Below, piece by piece: positions 9,747-17,954 of a stretch of DNA of 43,290 nt (position 1 is its first letter; every line of letters begins with the position of its first letter). Below the pieces are notes generated by a model. That model did not search any database. It saw only the letters and a list, made by a program, of their open reading frames with translations, and was not told where the DNA came from. Source of the DNA: Alphaproteobacteria bacterium (GTDB lineage: Bacteria; Pseudomonadota; Alphaproteobacteria; Rickettsiales; UBA1997); contig JAURQX010000016.1 in the NCBI GenBank assembly GCA_030835905.1, positions 1 to 43,290 on the forward strand, in the 5' to 3' direction. A program made the position numbers and the translations under genes.

Positions 9747-9784
9747 AAAAAGAGTCATATTAATAAATATGGCTCTTTTTTATT
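9747..9784 (+). terminator. Rho-independent terminator after the first cluster gene
   Basis: Stem AAAAGAGTCATATT pairs with AATATGGCTCTTTT (one G-U pair) around the loop AATA, followed by a T run. It separates the first F-box/ankyrin-like gene from the next two, so those probably have their own promoter. Confidence 0.8.
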
Positions 9785-9850
9785 TAAATTATTGGTAGGT
9801 GATTAATTTTTTTGTTAGAGTGGTTTCTTTATTAAACTAACAATCATCTA

Positions 9851-10795
9851 ATGATGAAACCTCAAATTAGAAATCCATCAGCTCTACCGTTAAATTCAGA
9901 TCTAACAGCTGTCATAAGCCAGCAATGCGATATTAAGAGTCTAAATAATCTAGCTAAAACCAACAAAACATTTGCCAATTCGGTAAAAAGTGAAGTTGAG
10001 AAACGAGTCAAGAATTATGCCACAAACAATGTTATTTATCACCATATTATCTTAAAAAATCTTTTAGTTAACCCAAAATTTGTAGAAGTTTTGCTACAAC
10101 AATCTAGCTATGTAACTTTAATTAAAGTTGGTTTTGGATTGAATAATATTGATAAAATTCAATATGAAATCAGCGATCAAAGCAGAACGCTTAAAGCGCT
10201 AGAAGAAAAAGCTCAAGACGAAATTACAAAAAGAGATCTTGAGATTAAAGACTTTCTTCCAGTAGCAAATATTGACCATATTCTTCAGAAAATTTACCAA
10301 AATCTCAATCAACAAGATGAACCGCATGATTTTAGAGTGGCCGACAGTCTAATTGGCAAATATTTATATAAAGTAACTGGCAGAACTAATAGCCCCGAAA
10401 GTAACCAAGAATGGCAAGAAATCATTAATCTTTTAAAAGCAAGAGATGAAAAAGGCAACAGCCTGCTTCACGTTGCAGCCACCAAAAATGACCCACAATT
10501 AATGTTTACAGTCATTAAATGTTATGAAAAAGCATTTCTTGATGTCAAAGAAAGATTTCCATATTATATGCTTCAAAATAATGATGGAGACAATCCTTTT
10601 CATGTTGCATTTAACTATAACAATTACTCTTCATTGACAGCTCTTGATAATGCTGCGCAAAGATTAACTTTAGATGATTATATGAAGCCAATATATAATC
10701 AAAAAAATAAAGATGATCAAACGGTAGCAGATATTTTAGAAATAGCAAAAATTAAATCATTTAAATCACAAGCTCAATCAATCGCTAGATTTTAA
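9851..10795 (+). CDS. F-box-like and ankyrin-repeat protein, putative effector
   Basis: The 314-residue protein has the clearest F-box-like N-terminus of the three. At residues about 13-55, LPLNSDLTAVISQ, CDIKSLNNLAKTNKTFAN and VKSEVEKRVK follow the Leu-Pro, helix, Leu-x-x-Leu, Lys-x-Phe pattern of eukaryotic F-boxes. A charged, probably coiled-coil region follows (about 100-135). The C-terminal half has two ankyrin-like units: DEKGNSLLHVAATKNDPQLM and NNDGDNPFHVAFNYNNYSS. F-boxes bind Skp1 in SCF ubiquitin ligases and ankyrin repeats recognise targets, so ubiquitin-pathway hijacking is a reasonable inference, as for Legionella AnkB. It lacks the Pro/Ser tail of its neighbours. Start ATG 9851 or in-frame ATG 9854. 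The next gene follows after 17 bases. Confidence 0.7.
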   Translation: MMKPQIRNPSALPLNSDLTAVISQQCDIKSLNNLAKTNKTFANSVKSEVEKRVKNYATNNVIYHHIILKNLLVNPKFVEVLLQQSSYVTLIKVGFGLNNIDKIQYEISDQSRTLKALEEKAQDEITKRDLEIKDFLPVANIDHILQKIYQNLNQQDEPHDFRVADSLIGKYLYKVTGRTNSPESNQEWQEIINLLKARDEKGNSLLHVAATKNDPQLMFTVIKCYEKAFLDVKERFPYYMLQNNDGDNPFHVAFNYNNYSSLTALDNAAQRLTLDDYMKPIYNQKNKDDQTVADILEIAKIKSFKSQAQSIARF

Positions 10796-10812
10796 CTTGA
10801 TATCTTTTAAAT

Positions 10813-11631
10813 ATGGACCAACAAAAAAAAGCAAGCTTTAACGATATCTTTAATATTGACCCAATTCTCGATAATATCATTAAAAATCTGGGAGCGTTTG
10901 ATGTTGTGCACTTACACGTAGTCAATAAGTTTTTTAATAATCATGTTCATCATATTAATGAACATGAAGAAAAATCAAAATATCAGATGGCAGTCCAAGC
11001 CATAAACAACTACAAAAATTTTGATATACCTATATTTAATTATAAAGAAATCGATAATTTAAGAAATATTATATTAATCACCAAGCCTGAAGATCATCAA
11101 AGCGTTGCAATCTTAAATTATACTCTAGAATTATTTTTACAAAAAAATCCTGAAATTATAAGTCAAAAGAACTATGAAGAAGATACCCTGGTTCATTTAC
11201 TTGCCAAGAAAGATCTTGTCCAACCTTTACAAACCTTGCTGAATTTTATACCCCCAGAGGTAACCAATGATGATTATAAAACCCCTCCACCCCCAATTAA
11301 TCGACAATTCACCCTCAATAAAAGTGGCAAGCTACCACAAGATTTAACTAAAAATCAGCATATTAAAGACATACTTAATAACGCTTTAAATAGTGGCTGG
11401 ACAGACGCATCAGATCCTTCTCAACAAAATTTGAATCAAAATCTTGAAACTTTAGGACTCGAAGCGCCTCAATTAACTAACAATCCTGAAAATCAGGAAG
11501 CTGGAGCAAGATCACCCAGAGAAAACGCTGAGCAACAATTAACTCCCCCTCCTGAAGCTCCTTCAAGATCACCCTCTATTAACGCTGGAGGAGCAATGGG
11601 TAACGGGACTCGTGAAAGCTTAGGCAGATAA
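10813..11631 (+). CDS. F-box/ankyrin-like putative effector, paralogue of the gene at 8610
   Basis: The 272-residue protein aligns along most of its length with the product at 8610: FNIDPILDNIIKNL near the start, EDTLVHLLAKKDLVQPLQTLL as the ankyrin-like unit, a Pro-rich PPPPINRQFTLN turn, then a variable Pro/Ser tail with PSRSPS. The two genes share the 16 bases CTCCTTCAAGATCACC (9571-9586 and 11558-11573) encoding that tail motif. The N-terminal segment continues as FDVVHLHVVNKFFNNHV, which fits a divergent F-box. It lacks the basic C-terminal tail of the first gene and ends ...GTRESLGR. It lies 17 bases after the middle gene, so these two form an operon. Function inferred only from repeat type. 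Confidence 0.65.
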   Translation: MDQQKKASFNDIFNIDPILDNIIKNLGAFDVVHLHVVNKFFNNHVHHINEHEEKSKYQMAVQAINNYKNFDIPIFNYKEIDNLRNIILITKPEDHQSVAILNYTLELFLQKNPEIISQKNYEEDTLVHLLAKKDLVQPLQTLLNFIPPEVTNDDYKTPPPPINRQFTLNKSGKLPQDLTKNQHIKDILNNALNSGWTDASDPSQQNLNQNLETLGLEAPQLTNNPENQEAGARSPRENAEQQLTPPPEAPSRSPSINAGGAMGNGTRESLGR

Positions 11632-11762
11632 GTTAATATTAATCTGATCGCTAAATAGTTGACGCAAGTCTTAAACATCTTTTTAGCTAATTTTAATTAT
11701 TCTAAAAATATGTTTTCTATTTAACGCTCGGGTTAATAACCTTACAATAATTCGTGATTATT

Positions 11763-11817
11763 TAATACTAATACCATTTCCTATCTATATAGAAATATAG
11801 ACGGAATTTGGTATTAA
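11763..11817. repeat. Palindromic element of the ATTTGGTATTA family
   Basis: Arms TTTAATAC/GTATTAAA and ATACC/GGTAT flank TTTCC and GGAA, with a self-complementary centre (TATCTATATAGAAATATAGA). The element therefore forms a long hairpin of about 50 bases and looks like a small MITE. Its right arm supplies the stop codon of yggS (TTA at 11814-11816 on plus). The core ATTTGGTATTA recurs at 6500-6510 and 43143-43153. Confidence 0.6.
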
Positions 11818-12497
11818 ATAATATTTAACTCAACATCCCTTGCGCCAAATATTGCCGTGCCTAAACGAATATAATTTGAGTTAAGAGCAATTGCCTGTTC
11901 AAAATCAGCGCTCATACCCATTGACAAAGAATCAAGTTTATTTTCTTTAGCAATTTTTGCCAATAAGGCAAAATATGGTGAAGCAGCTTTATTAGCAGGT
12001 GGAATTGTCATTAAACCAACTATTTTAATATTTTCTAATTTTAGGCAAAAATCTAAAAATTCTTTAACTTTTAACGGACTTAATCCTGATTTTTGCTTTT
12101 CATGCCCGATGTTCACTTGTATAAAACAATCTATTTTTTTACTTAACTTTCCAGCTTCTTTGTTGATTGCCAAAGCTAAATTCTCGTTATCAAGACTTTG
12201 AATACAGTCAAATAATTTAACCGCATCTTTAGCCTTATTACTCTGTAAACCACCGATGAAATGTAGTTTTGTTTCAGGGAAATTTTCTTTAATTTTTGGC
12301 CATTTTTCTTTTGCTTCTTTAATATAATTTTCACCAAAAATTCTACAACCAGCATTTATAGCTTGCAAAATTCTTTCCTCTTCAACCATTTTAGAGACGG
12401 CAACTAAATTTATTTCCGAGTTTTTTCTTTGATAAATTTTGCGGGCTTTATTAATTTTTTCTTTAATTAGATATATATTTTTTTCGATTTTATTCAT
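11814..12497 (-). CDS. yggS: YggS/YBL036C-family pyridoxal-phosphate homeostasis protein
   Basis: This PLP-binding, alanine-racemase-fold protein buffers intracellular vitamin B6 and amino acid pools. LVAVSKMV carries the PLP lysine. GENYIKEA, LHFIGGLQSNK, QVNIGHEKQKSGL, GLMTIPP and SMGMSADFEQAI are family landmarks. ATG 12497 gives MNKIEKNIYLIKEKI, matching the family N-terminus better than a TTG three codons upstream. This ATG overlaps the ATG of the divergent gene at 12496 in one CATG. The last codons run into a palindromic repeat. Confidence 0.93.
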   Translation of the reverse strand: MNKIEKNIYLIKEKINKARKIYQRKNSEINLVAVSKMVEEERILQAINAGCRIFGENYIKEAKEKWPKIKENFPETKLHFIGGLQSNKAKDAVKLFDCIQSLDNENLALAINKEAGKLSKKIDCFIQVNIGHEKQKSGLSPLKVKEFLDFCLKLENIKIVGLMTIPPANKAASPYFALLAKIAKENKLDSLSMGMSADFEQAIALNSNYIRLGTAIFGARDVELNII

Positions 12498-13059
12498 GAA
12501 TAACAAGTTTCTTTATGTTTTTTTTAGCGATAGAAAGAAAGTTAATAATTTAGAAAAAATTTTGCAAACCCTACCACAAAATAGCTACTTTGTTTTTCGC
12601 GAGTATGATTTGGCAAGAGATATGAGAGCTATTTTAGCAAAAAATTTACTAAAAATATCAAGGCAAAAGGGAATTAAATTTATTATTGGTAAAGACTTTA
12701 ATTTAGCGAAAAATATTGGTGCTGATGGTTGTCACTATTCTGACAATATGCCTATTGATCATAGAGCTTTGCGTCAAAATAATAAAAAAAATGGCTTTAT
12801 TTTAAGCTATTCGTGCCACAGCTTGAAGTCAGTCTTTTTTGTAAAAAAAATTAAAGCTGATATAGTTTTTATTTCACCAATCTTTGATACAACAACTCAT
12901 CCAGACAGTAAATCTTTGGGTAAAATTGGGTATTTAAAAGCTAAATTTCATTTTCCTCAAATTATGCCATTGGGTGGAGTTGATCATAAAAATATAACTT
13001 TTTTTAAAAAAATTGGTGCTTTAGGATTTGGCGCTATTGATTATTTTAATAACTTATAA
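12496..13059 (+). CDS. Thiamine-phosphate synthase/TenI-like TIM-barrel protein
   Basis: ThiE joins the thiazole and pyrimidine halves of thiamine; TenI is a paralogue that aromatises the thiazole. Matching motifs are the N-terminal strand LYVFFSDRKK, KFIIGKDFNLAKNIGADGCHYSD, SYSCHSLKS, and the phosphate-loop region FISPIFDTTTHPDSKSLG followed by PLGGV. Several usual ThiE residues differ (GADGVHLGQ is GADGCHYSD here), so ThiE versus TenI-like is not settled. The chosen ATG 12496 lies inside the CATG shared with yggS; open sequence continues upstream to a TTG at 12439 but would overlap yggS. No other thiamine gene or TPP riboswitch is seen. It is cotranscribed with manC (1 base gap). 187 residues. 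Confidence 0.75.
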   Translation: MNNKFLYVFFSDRKKVNNLEKILQTLPQNSYFVFREYDLARDMRAILAKNLLKISRQKGIKFIIGKDFNLAKNIGADGCHYSDNMPIDHRALRQNNKKNGFILSYSCHSLKSVFFVKKIKADIVFISPIFDTTTHPDSKSLGKIGYLKAKFHFPQIMPLGGVDHKNITFFKKIGALGFGAIDYFNNL

Positions 13060-13060
13060 A

Positions 13061-14482
13061 GTGAATAAAATTACCCCTGTAATCTTATCTGGCGGTTCTG
13101 GTACAAGGTTGTGGCCACTTTCTCGCCAATCATACCCAAAGCAATTTCTTAAATTCTTTGATGAAAATACCCTTTTTCAAAATACAGTTTTAAGAGTAAG
13201 TGATCACGAAATTTTTAACCAACCGATAATTCTTTGTAATAATGAACATCGCTTCATGGTTGCTAATGATTTGCAAAAAATTAATATCAAACCCAGCTCT
13301 ATAATTTTAGAACCCGTTGCTAGAAATACCGCTCCAGCAATTGTTATAGCTGCACTAAATATCCTAAAAAATAATAAGAAAGATGATGATTTTATGTTGG
13401 TTATGCCATCTGATCATTTAATCGAGGATGTTAAGACTTTTATCAAAAATATAAATCAGGCAAAACAGGCAACTGTTGATGGTAATTTAGTAACTTTTGG
13501 CATAATTCCTAACTCACCTGAAACTGGCTATGGCTATATAAAAGCGTCTGAAAAAACAAACTTTGATAATGTTTTTAAGGTTTCAAAATTCGTTGAAAAA
13601 CCTGACCAGAAAACAGCCAAAAACTATTTAAAATCCAAAGAATATTTTTGGAATAGTGGTATGTTTTTTTTCAAAGCTTCTGACCTTTTGTCTGAACTTG
13701 AAAAACATTCGCCAGAGATACTTCAATCATGCATCAAATCATACCAAAATGCTACTAATGACCTTGATTTTATTCGCTTGGAAGAAGATCCATTTGCTAA
13801 ATGTGCAAATATTTCAATTGACTATGCCTTAATGGAGAAATCACAAAATATTTACGTTGTACCAATTAATGTCGGCTGGTCAGATATTGGGTCTTGGCAG
13901 TCAATTGCCAGTCATAGTAAATTAGATGAAAATAGCAATAGTATTAAAGGCGATGTAAAAATTTATGATAGCCAAAATTGTTATATAAATAGTCAAAATG
14001 GCTTAGTGGCTGCAATTGGCGTTGAAGATTTAATAATTATTAATTTAAAAGATGTAACGCTTGTCGCCAATAAAAACAAATCACAAGATGTTAAAAAATT
14101 ATTTGAGGTTTTACTCCAAGAGCAAAGACAAGAATGTTTTAATCATATAAAGTCATATCGACCTTGGGGAAGTTATGAGCAGATTGATTTGGGTAAGAAA
14201 TTTAAAGTCAAAAGAATAAGCGTCAAAGCAGGAGCTTCTCTGTCTTTACAGATGCACAACCACAGAGCAGAACATTGGGTTGTTGCAAAAGGTCAAGCCC
14301 ATGTAACTAACGGTGATCAAGAATTTATACTGCATGAAAATCAATCAACTTATATTCCAACTGGTAAAAAACATCGTTTAGAAAATAAAACCCAAGATAT
14401 TCTAGAAGTAATTGAAGTGCAAACTGGAGATTACTTGGGAGAAGATGATATTATAAGGTTTAGTGATATTTATGGACGCTAG
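13061..14482 (+). CDS. manC: Mannose-1-phosphate guanylyltransferase / mannose-6-phosphate isomerase (type II)
   Basis: This bifunctional cytoplasmic enzyme makes GDP-mannose for LPS or surface polysaccharide. The nucleotidyltransferase signature GGSGTRLWP is at 11-19 with SYPKQFL behind it, then EPVARNTAPAI, PSDHLIED, FVEKPD and FFWNSGMF-type motifs. A C-terminal cupin (RPWGSYEQID, LQMHNHRAEHWVV) is the isomerase domain. GTG 13061 is chosen because it starts MNKITPVILSGG directly after the stop of the ThiE-like gene; a longer reading from 13028 would overlap that gene. 473 residues is typical. Confidence 0.94.
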   Translation: MNKITPVILSGGSGTRLWPLSRQSYPKQFLKFFDENTLFQNTVLRVSDHEIFNQPIILCNNEHRFMVANDLQKINIKPSSIILEPVARNTAPAIVIAALNILKNNKKDDDFMLVMPSDHLIEDVKTFIKNINQAKQATVDGNLVTFGIIPNSPETGYGYIKASEKTNFDNVFKVSKFVEKPDQKTAKNYLKSKEYFWNSGMFFFKASDLLSELEKHSPEILQSCIKSYQNATNDLDFIRLEEDPFAKCANISIDYALMEKSQNIYVVPINVGWSDIGSWQSIASHSKLDENSNSIKGDVKIYDSQNCYINSQNGLVAAIGVEDLIIINLKDVTLVANKNKSQDVKKLFEVLLQEQRQECFNHIKSYRPWGSYEQIDLGKKFKVKRISVKAGASLSLQMHNHRAEHWVVAKGQAHVTNGDQEFILHENQSTYIPTGKKHRLENKTQDILEVIEVQTGDYLGEDDIIRFSDIYGR

Positions 14483-14498
14483 CTAACGTGGAGTTTGA

Positions 14499-16661
14499 TC
14501 ATATTCTTTCTACCTCATGAACTTTTCTGGATATTCTTAATGCCGAAATTATATCATTTAGCTGGTCTGTATCTTGAACTCTAATTGTTAAATTCAGCTC
14601 AAAAAAATCATTTGATCTATTGTTTATTCTGATATTATCAATATTCACCTGTTTAGTAGCAATTATATTTGTTATTTCAGCCAAGCTTCCTGATTTATTC
14701 TCGATTACCGCTCTTAACCTAATTTGGTACTTGGCTCTGTTAGAAGATGTTTCATTTCGCCAACAAACATCAAGCAATCTTTGGGGCAATAAAGTCATGC
14801 TATTTAGTGTCTTGCAGTCACGATTATGAATTGTTACTCCACTTCCTGTATTAATTACACCATAAATATTATCTCCGGGTATAGGGTTACAGCATCCCGC
14901 AAAATGAATTGACATACCATCAACCAGACCTTCAATCGGCAACTTAAATTGCTCTTCAGATTTAATTTTATTGAGAATTGATTCTTTTATCTTTCTTTCA
15001 TGCTCAGCTTCTTTGTAATCTGGATGCGTTAGCTTTATAACATCATATCTAGAAACTAACCCTTGTGAAATAGCGACATATAAATCATCAATGGTTTTTT
15101 TGTCAAACTTATCAATTACTGGCAGTAAGTCCTTTTCTTTGATAGTTATTTTTTTTGAGGCATAAAGCTTTGCCAAAATCGCCTGACCTAAATTTTTATA
15201 TTCGTTAAATTTTTCATTTCTGATAAAGGATCTAATCGCGCTTCTAGCTTTGCTTGTTACTACAAAATTAAGCCAATTTGGTGATGGTTTAGCGTTTTTT
15301 GAGGTTATAATTTCAACTTGATCGCCATTTTCTAGTTTGCGCCGAAGTTGGCTAATAGCGCCGTTTACCTTGGCAGAAATACAAGAATTGCCAACTTGTG
15401 AGTGAATAGCGTAAGCAAAATCTATTACACAAGCATCCTTTGGTAGGTTAAAAATATCGCCATTTGGAGTAAAACAAAAAACTTCGTTATTATGAATTTG
15501 CAGTTTTTGCTCTTTTAAAACCTCGCTAGATTTATTTGAATTTTCAAATAACGAAATCAAATCCCTTATCCAGCGATATTCTTCTTGCTCTCTAATTATT
15601 TTAGCATCACTTTTTTTACTACCTTGAGTTTCTTTGTAATGCCAGTGAGCGGCAAGCCCAGCTTCAGCAATTTTATGCATTCTTTTGTCACGAATTTGCA
15701 GCTCAATTTTCTTATTTAATGGCCCAATAGTAGCCAAGTGAATTGATTGATAACCATTTTCTTTTGGCGTACTAATATAATCTTTAAATGCACCTGGAAT
15801 CATATTATATCTTGAATTTATAACTCCCAGAGCTCTATAACACTCACCAACATCTTTAGTAATAATACGAAAAGCCATTACATCATGTAAATTGTAAAAG
15901 CCAATATTGCGCTTTCTCATCTTATTCCAAATTGAATAAGGTGTTTTTTGACGGCCAAATATTTCAAATTCAAAATTATTATTTTGTAGTAACTCGCTTA
16001 AATCTTTGATAATCTGGTCAATAATATTTTTATTTTCTAAACTTAAATCTTTTAAATTTTCTTTGATGTTATCTCTTGTTTCGGGGTCAATTACCGCAAA
16101 AGCCATATCATATAACTCATCTTTGATATCATTAAGCCCTATTCTTGCAGCTAGTGGCGCATAGATATCAATACTTTCTTGAGCTTTAGCTATTCTTCTT
16201 TTTTCAGATTGTACGTGAGAAATGGTCTTCATGTTGTGGTATCTGTCAGCCAGCTTGACCAACAAAACTCTAATATCTTTTGACATTGCGATAGTAAGCT
16301 TGCGGAAATTTTCAGCAACTCTTTCACTGGTTGGTATAGTATTTATTTGGCCAAGCTTAGTTACGCCATCTATTAATTGGGCGATATCTCTACCAAAAAT
16401 CTTTTCAATTTCTTCCAAACTTGTATCGGTATCTTCAACAACATCATGCAGTAGACCAGCGATGATTGATTCTTGATCAAGCTTTAAGTCAGATAAAATT
16501 TCTGCTACCGCCAGAGGGTGCATGAAGTAAGGTTCTCCTGAATATCTCTTTTGATTACGATGTGCAAATTTTGATAACTCGTAGGCTTTTTCTATTAGAT
16601 TGACGTCAACATTTAAGTTATAAGACTTGATTTTATCGATAAGCTGTGATGATGAAAGCAT
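14499..16661 (-). CDS. spoT: RelA/SpoT-family (p)ppGpp synthetase/hydrolase, full length
   Basis: This controls the stringent-response alarmone. The HD hydrolase domain is intact (HRNQKRYSGEPYFMHP, then LLHDVVEDT with H72 D73). The synthetase region has GRQKTPYSIWNKM, DVMAFRII, ENGYQSIH and AEAGLAAHWHYK. TGS (GDIFNLPKDACVIDFAYAIH), a conserved zinc-finger-like region (FAGCCNPIPGD) and a C-terminal ACT domain follow. At 720 residues it has the layout of a bifunctional long RSH, unlike the split spoT fragments of Rickettsia. It follows rpoZ after 131 bases and converges with manC (16-base gap). Confidence 0.95.
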   Translation of the reverse strand: MLSSSQLIDKIKSYNLNVDVNLIEKAYELSKFAHRNQKRYSGEPYFMHPLAVAEILSDLKLDQESIIAGLLHDVVEDTDTSLEEIEKIFGRDIAQLIDGVTKLGQINTIPTSERVAENFRKLTIAMSKDIRVLLVKLADRYHNMKTISHVQSEKRRIAKAQESIDIYAPLAARIGLNDIKDELYDMAFAVIDPETRDNIKENLKDLSLENKNIIDQIIKDLSELLQNNNFEFEIFGRQKTPYSIWNKMRKRNIGFYNLHDVMAFRIITKDVGECYRALGVINSRYNMIPGAFKDYISTPKENGYQSIHLATIGPLNKKIELQIRDKRMHKIAEAGLAAHWHYKETQGSKKSDAKIIREQEEYRWIRDLISLFENSNKSSEVLKEQKLQIHNNEVFCFTPNGDIFNLPKDACVIDFAYAIHSQVGNSCISAKVNGAISQLRRKLENGDQVEIITSKNAKPSPNWLNFVVTSKARSAIRSFIRNEKFNEYKNLGQAILAKLYASKKITIKEKDLLPVIDKFDKKTIDDLYVAISQGLVSRYDVIKLTHPDYKEAEHERKIKESILNKIKSEEQFKLPIEGLVDGMSIHFAGCCNPIPGDNIYGVINTGSGVTIHNRDCKTLNSMTLLPQRLLDVCWRNETSSNRAKYQIRLRAVIENKSGSLAEITNIIATKQVNIDNIRINNRSNDFFELNLTIRVQDTDQLNDIISALRISRKVHEVERI

Positions 16662-16792
16662 TTTGCAGTTGAAAAAGCAAACTTTTACTAGGATTTTATC
16701 AGATTTATTCTAATTAAGTCCTAGCAATTTATATAAAACTTACAACGCCAAGCGTCCATCTGAAAGCCTAGTTTAAATAATCAGAGAAAATA

Positions 16793-17146
16793 CTAGTCTT
16801 CAACTTCAATATTTTCGCTAACGAAATTGGCTGATGGCTGTTGGTTAGGAATTGATTCGCTTTCGTCAGCAAATGCTGTCTCAACTTGTTCATGAGTTTC
16901 ATTGCTTACCGAATAATCAAGACCATTATGTTCTTTGATATTTTTAATTATGCTACTTTCTATTGCATTAATATCAACATGGCCATCGGCAATCTCTCTT
17001 AATGAAATTACAGCTGGCTTTTCTTTGTCAGAAAACTGAGTATCTGCACCAGACATTATAGATCTAGCTCTATTGCTTGCAATTATACATAATTTAAATC
17101 TATTCGGAACAACTGTTACACAGTCTTCAACGGTGATTCTTGCCAT
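16793..17146 (-). CDS. rpoZ: RNA polymerase omega subunit
   Basis: The small polymerase subunit assists folding of beta-prime and, in proteobacteria, forms part of a ppGpp site. MARITVEDC, NRFKLCIIASNRARSI and KPAVISLREIADG match the family, and the order rpoZ-spoT is common in proteobacteria. After about residue 75 there is an acidic, poorly conserved tail ending IEVED. 117 residues. Confidence 0.94.
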   Translation of the reverse strand: MARITVEDCVTVVPNRFKLCIIASNRARSIMSGADTQFSDKEKPAVISLREIADGHVDINAIESSIIKNIKEHNGLDYSVSNETHEQVETAFADESESIPNQQPSANFVSENIEVED

Positions 17147-17227
17147 TTCTAATTAATTATTTGAATTAACCCTGATATACAAACATAACCCAAAAAAATA
17201 TTTTTTCAAGCGTTATAGCAAGTTAAT

Positions 17228-17443
17228 TTAGTTTTCAAATTTAATATCTGTTGCAGCTTTACGACCTCTATTATCTTCAATTTCGTAGCTTACTTTTTGA
17301 CCTTCCTGTAAGTTGGCAATTTCTTGCTCTTTAAATTTGCTGATATGAACAAAAATATCTTTTCCGTCCCCACTTCCTTCAACTGGAGTTATGAAACCAT
17401 AACCTTTTTCAGAGTCAAACCACTTAATTACGCCTTGCGCCAT
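17228..17443 (-). CDS. cspA: Cold-shock protein (CspA family)
   Basis: This single OB-fold RNA/DNA chaperone of 71 residues has the RNP1-like KGYGFIT and RNP2-like DIFVHIS motifs, beginning MAQGVIKWFDSEKGYGFI. The plus-strand 5' flank (17444-17700) is gene-free and could contain a long cold-responsive leader, but I cannot place its promoter firmly. It lies upstream of rpoZ and spoT on the same strand (81-base gap). Confidence 0.95.
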   Translation of the reverse strand: MAQGVIKWFDSEKGYGFITPVEGSGDGKDIFVHISKFKEQEIANLQEGQKVSYEIEDNRGRKAATDIKFEN

Positions 17444-17721
17444 AGATTTTAAATTAAATTTAAGTTAAATTACTAAAGATATATTTAAAGGATAGTCGCT
17501 AAATTTAGTTATCTAATCTTAAGCAGTTAATTTAATGCAAAAAACTATAGTCTATAAGGACAAACTTAAACAAATTCCAATTAAAATATAAAATTATTGT
17601 TATTCATAATAGTGATGCAAACATTTATTTGCAAGTATTTTTAAGAATATGGTCCTTATCTAAGGATTATTGTTTAAATTTTTTGTATTAATTCGTGCAT
17701 AAACTATTTTAATTTTAAAAG

Positions 17722-17781
17722 ATAAATTGAATTTGAAACGAACTAATAGCCATTTATTTCAAGGCTTCAAATTCAATTTAT
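17722..17781. repeat. 16-bp perfect inverted repeat with 28-base loop
   Basis: ATAAATTGAATTTGAA (17722-17737) is the exact reverse complement of TTCAAATTCAATTTAT (17766-17781). There is no T run directly after either arm, so a simple terminator is less likely than a small palindromic element or a regulatory structure in the csp leader. Confidence 0.7.
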
Positions 17782-17817
17782 AATTAAAATTAGCTAAAAG
17801 ATGAATTTTGGTATAAC

Positions 17818-17919
17818 TATAATTTTGATTTCTGAAATATTATTTATTACGCGCCACATGGCGCGCCCCACTCTTGTGGGGCCCCATTTATCCTAGCCTC
17901 CTAAAGGAGTCTAGGATAA
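17818..17919. repeat. Triple-hairpin 102-base direct repeat, copy 1
   Basis: Identical base for base to 17955-18056. An AT-rich lead is followed by three adjacent palindromes: GCGCCACATGGCGC (17851-17864), GCCCCAC-TCTT-GTGGGGC (17865-17882), and arms TTATCCTAG/CTAGGATAA enclosing CTCC-TAAA-GGAG (17888-17919). The first two are strongly GC-rich against the AT-rich genome. Confidence 0.9.
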
Positions 17920-17954
17920 TAGAATTTTTGGCAATATTTGTTTGCAGACGTAAA

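Noticed and set aside
12439..12495. N-terminal extension of the ThiE-like gene from a TTG
   Set aside because: It would overlap yggS by 57 bases and add a hydrophobic segment absent from the family; ATG 12496 gives the expected first beta strand.
13028..13060. Longer manC start overlapping the ThiE-like gene
   Set aside because: GTG 13061 gives the exact family N-terminus next to the nucleotide-binding loop.
17851..17919. Triple hairpin as a tandem Rho-independent terminator of csp or an upstream gene
   Set aside because: None of the stems in copy 1 is directly followed by a T run, and no gene on the plus strand ends nearby.
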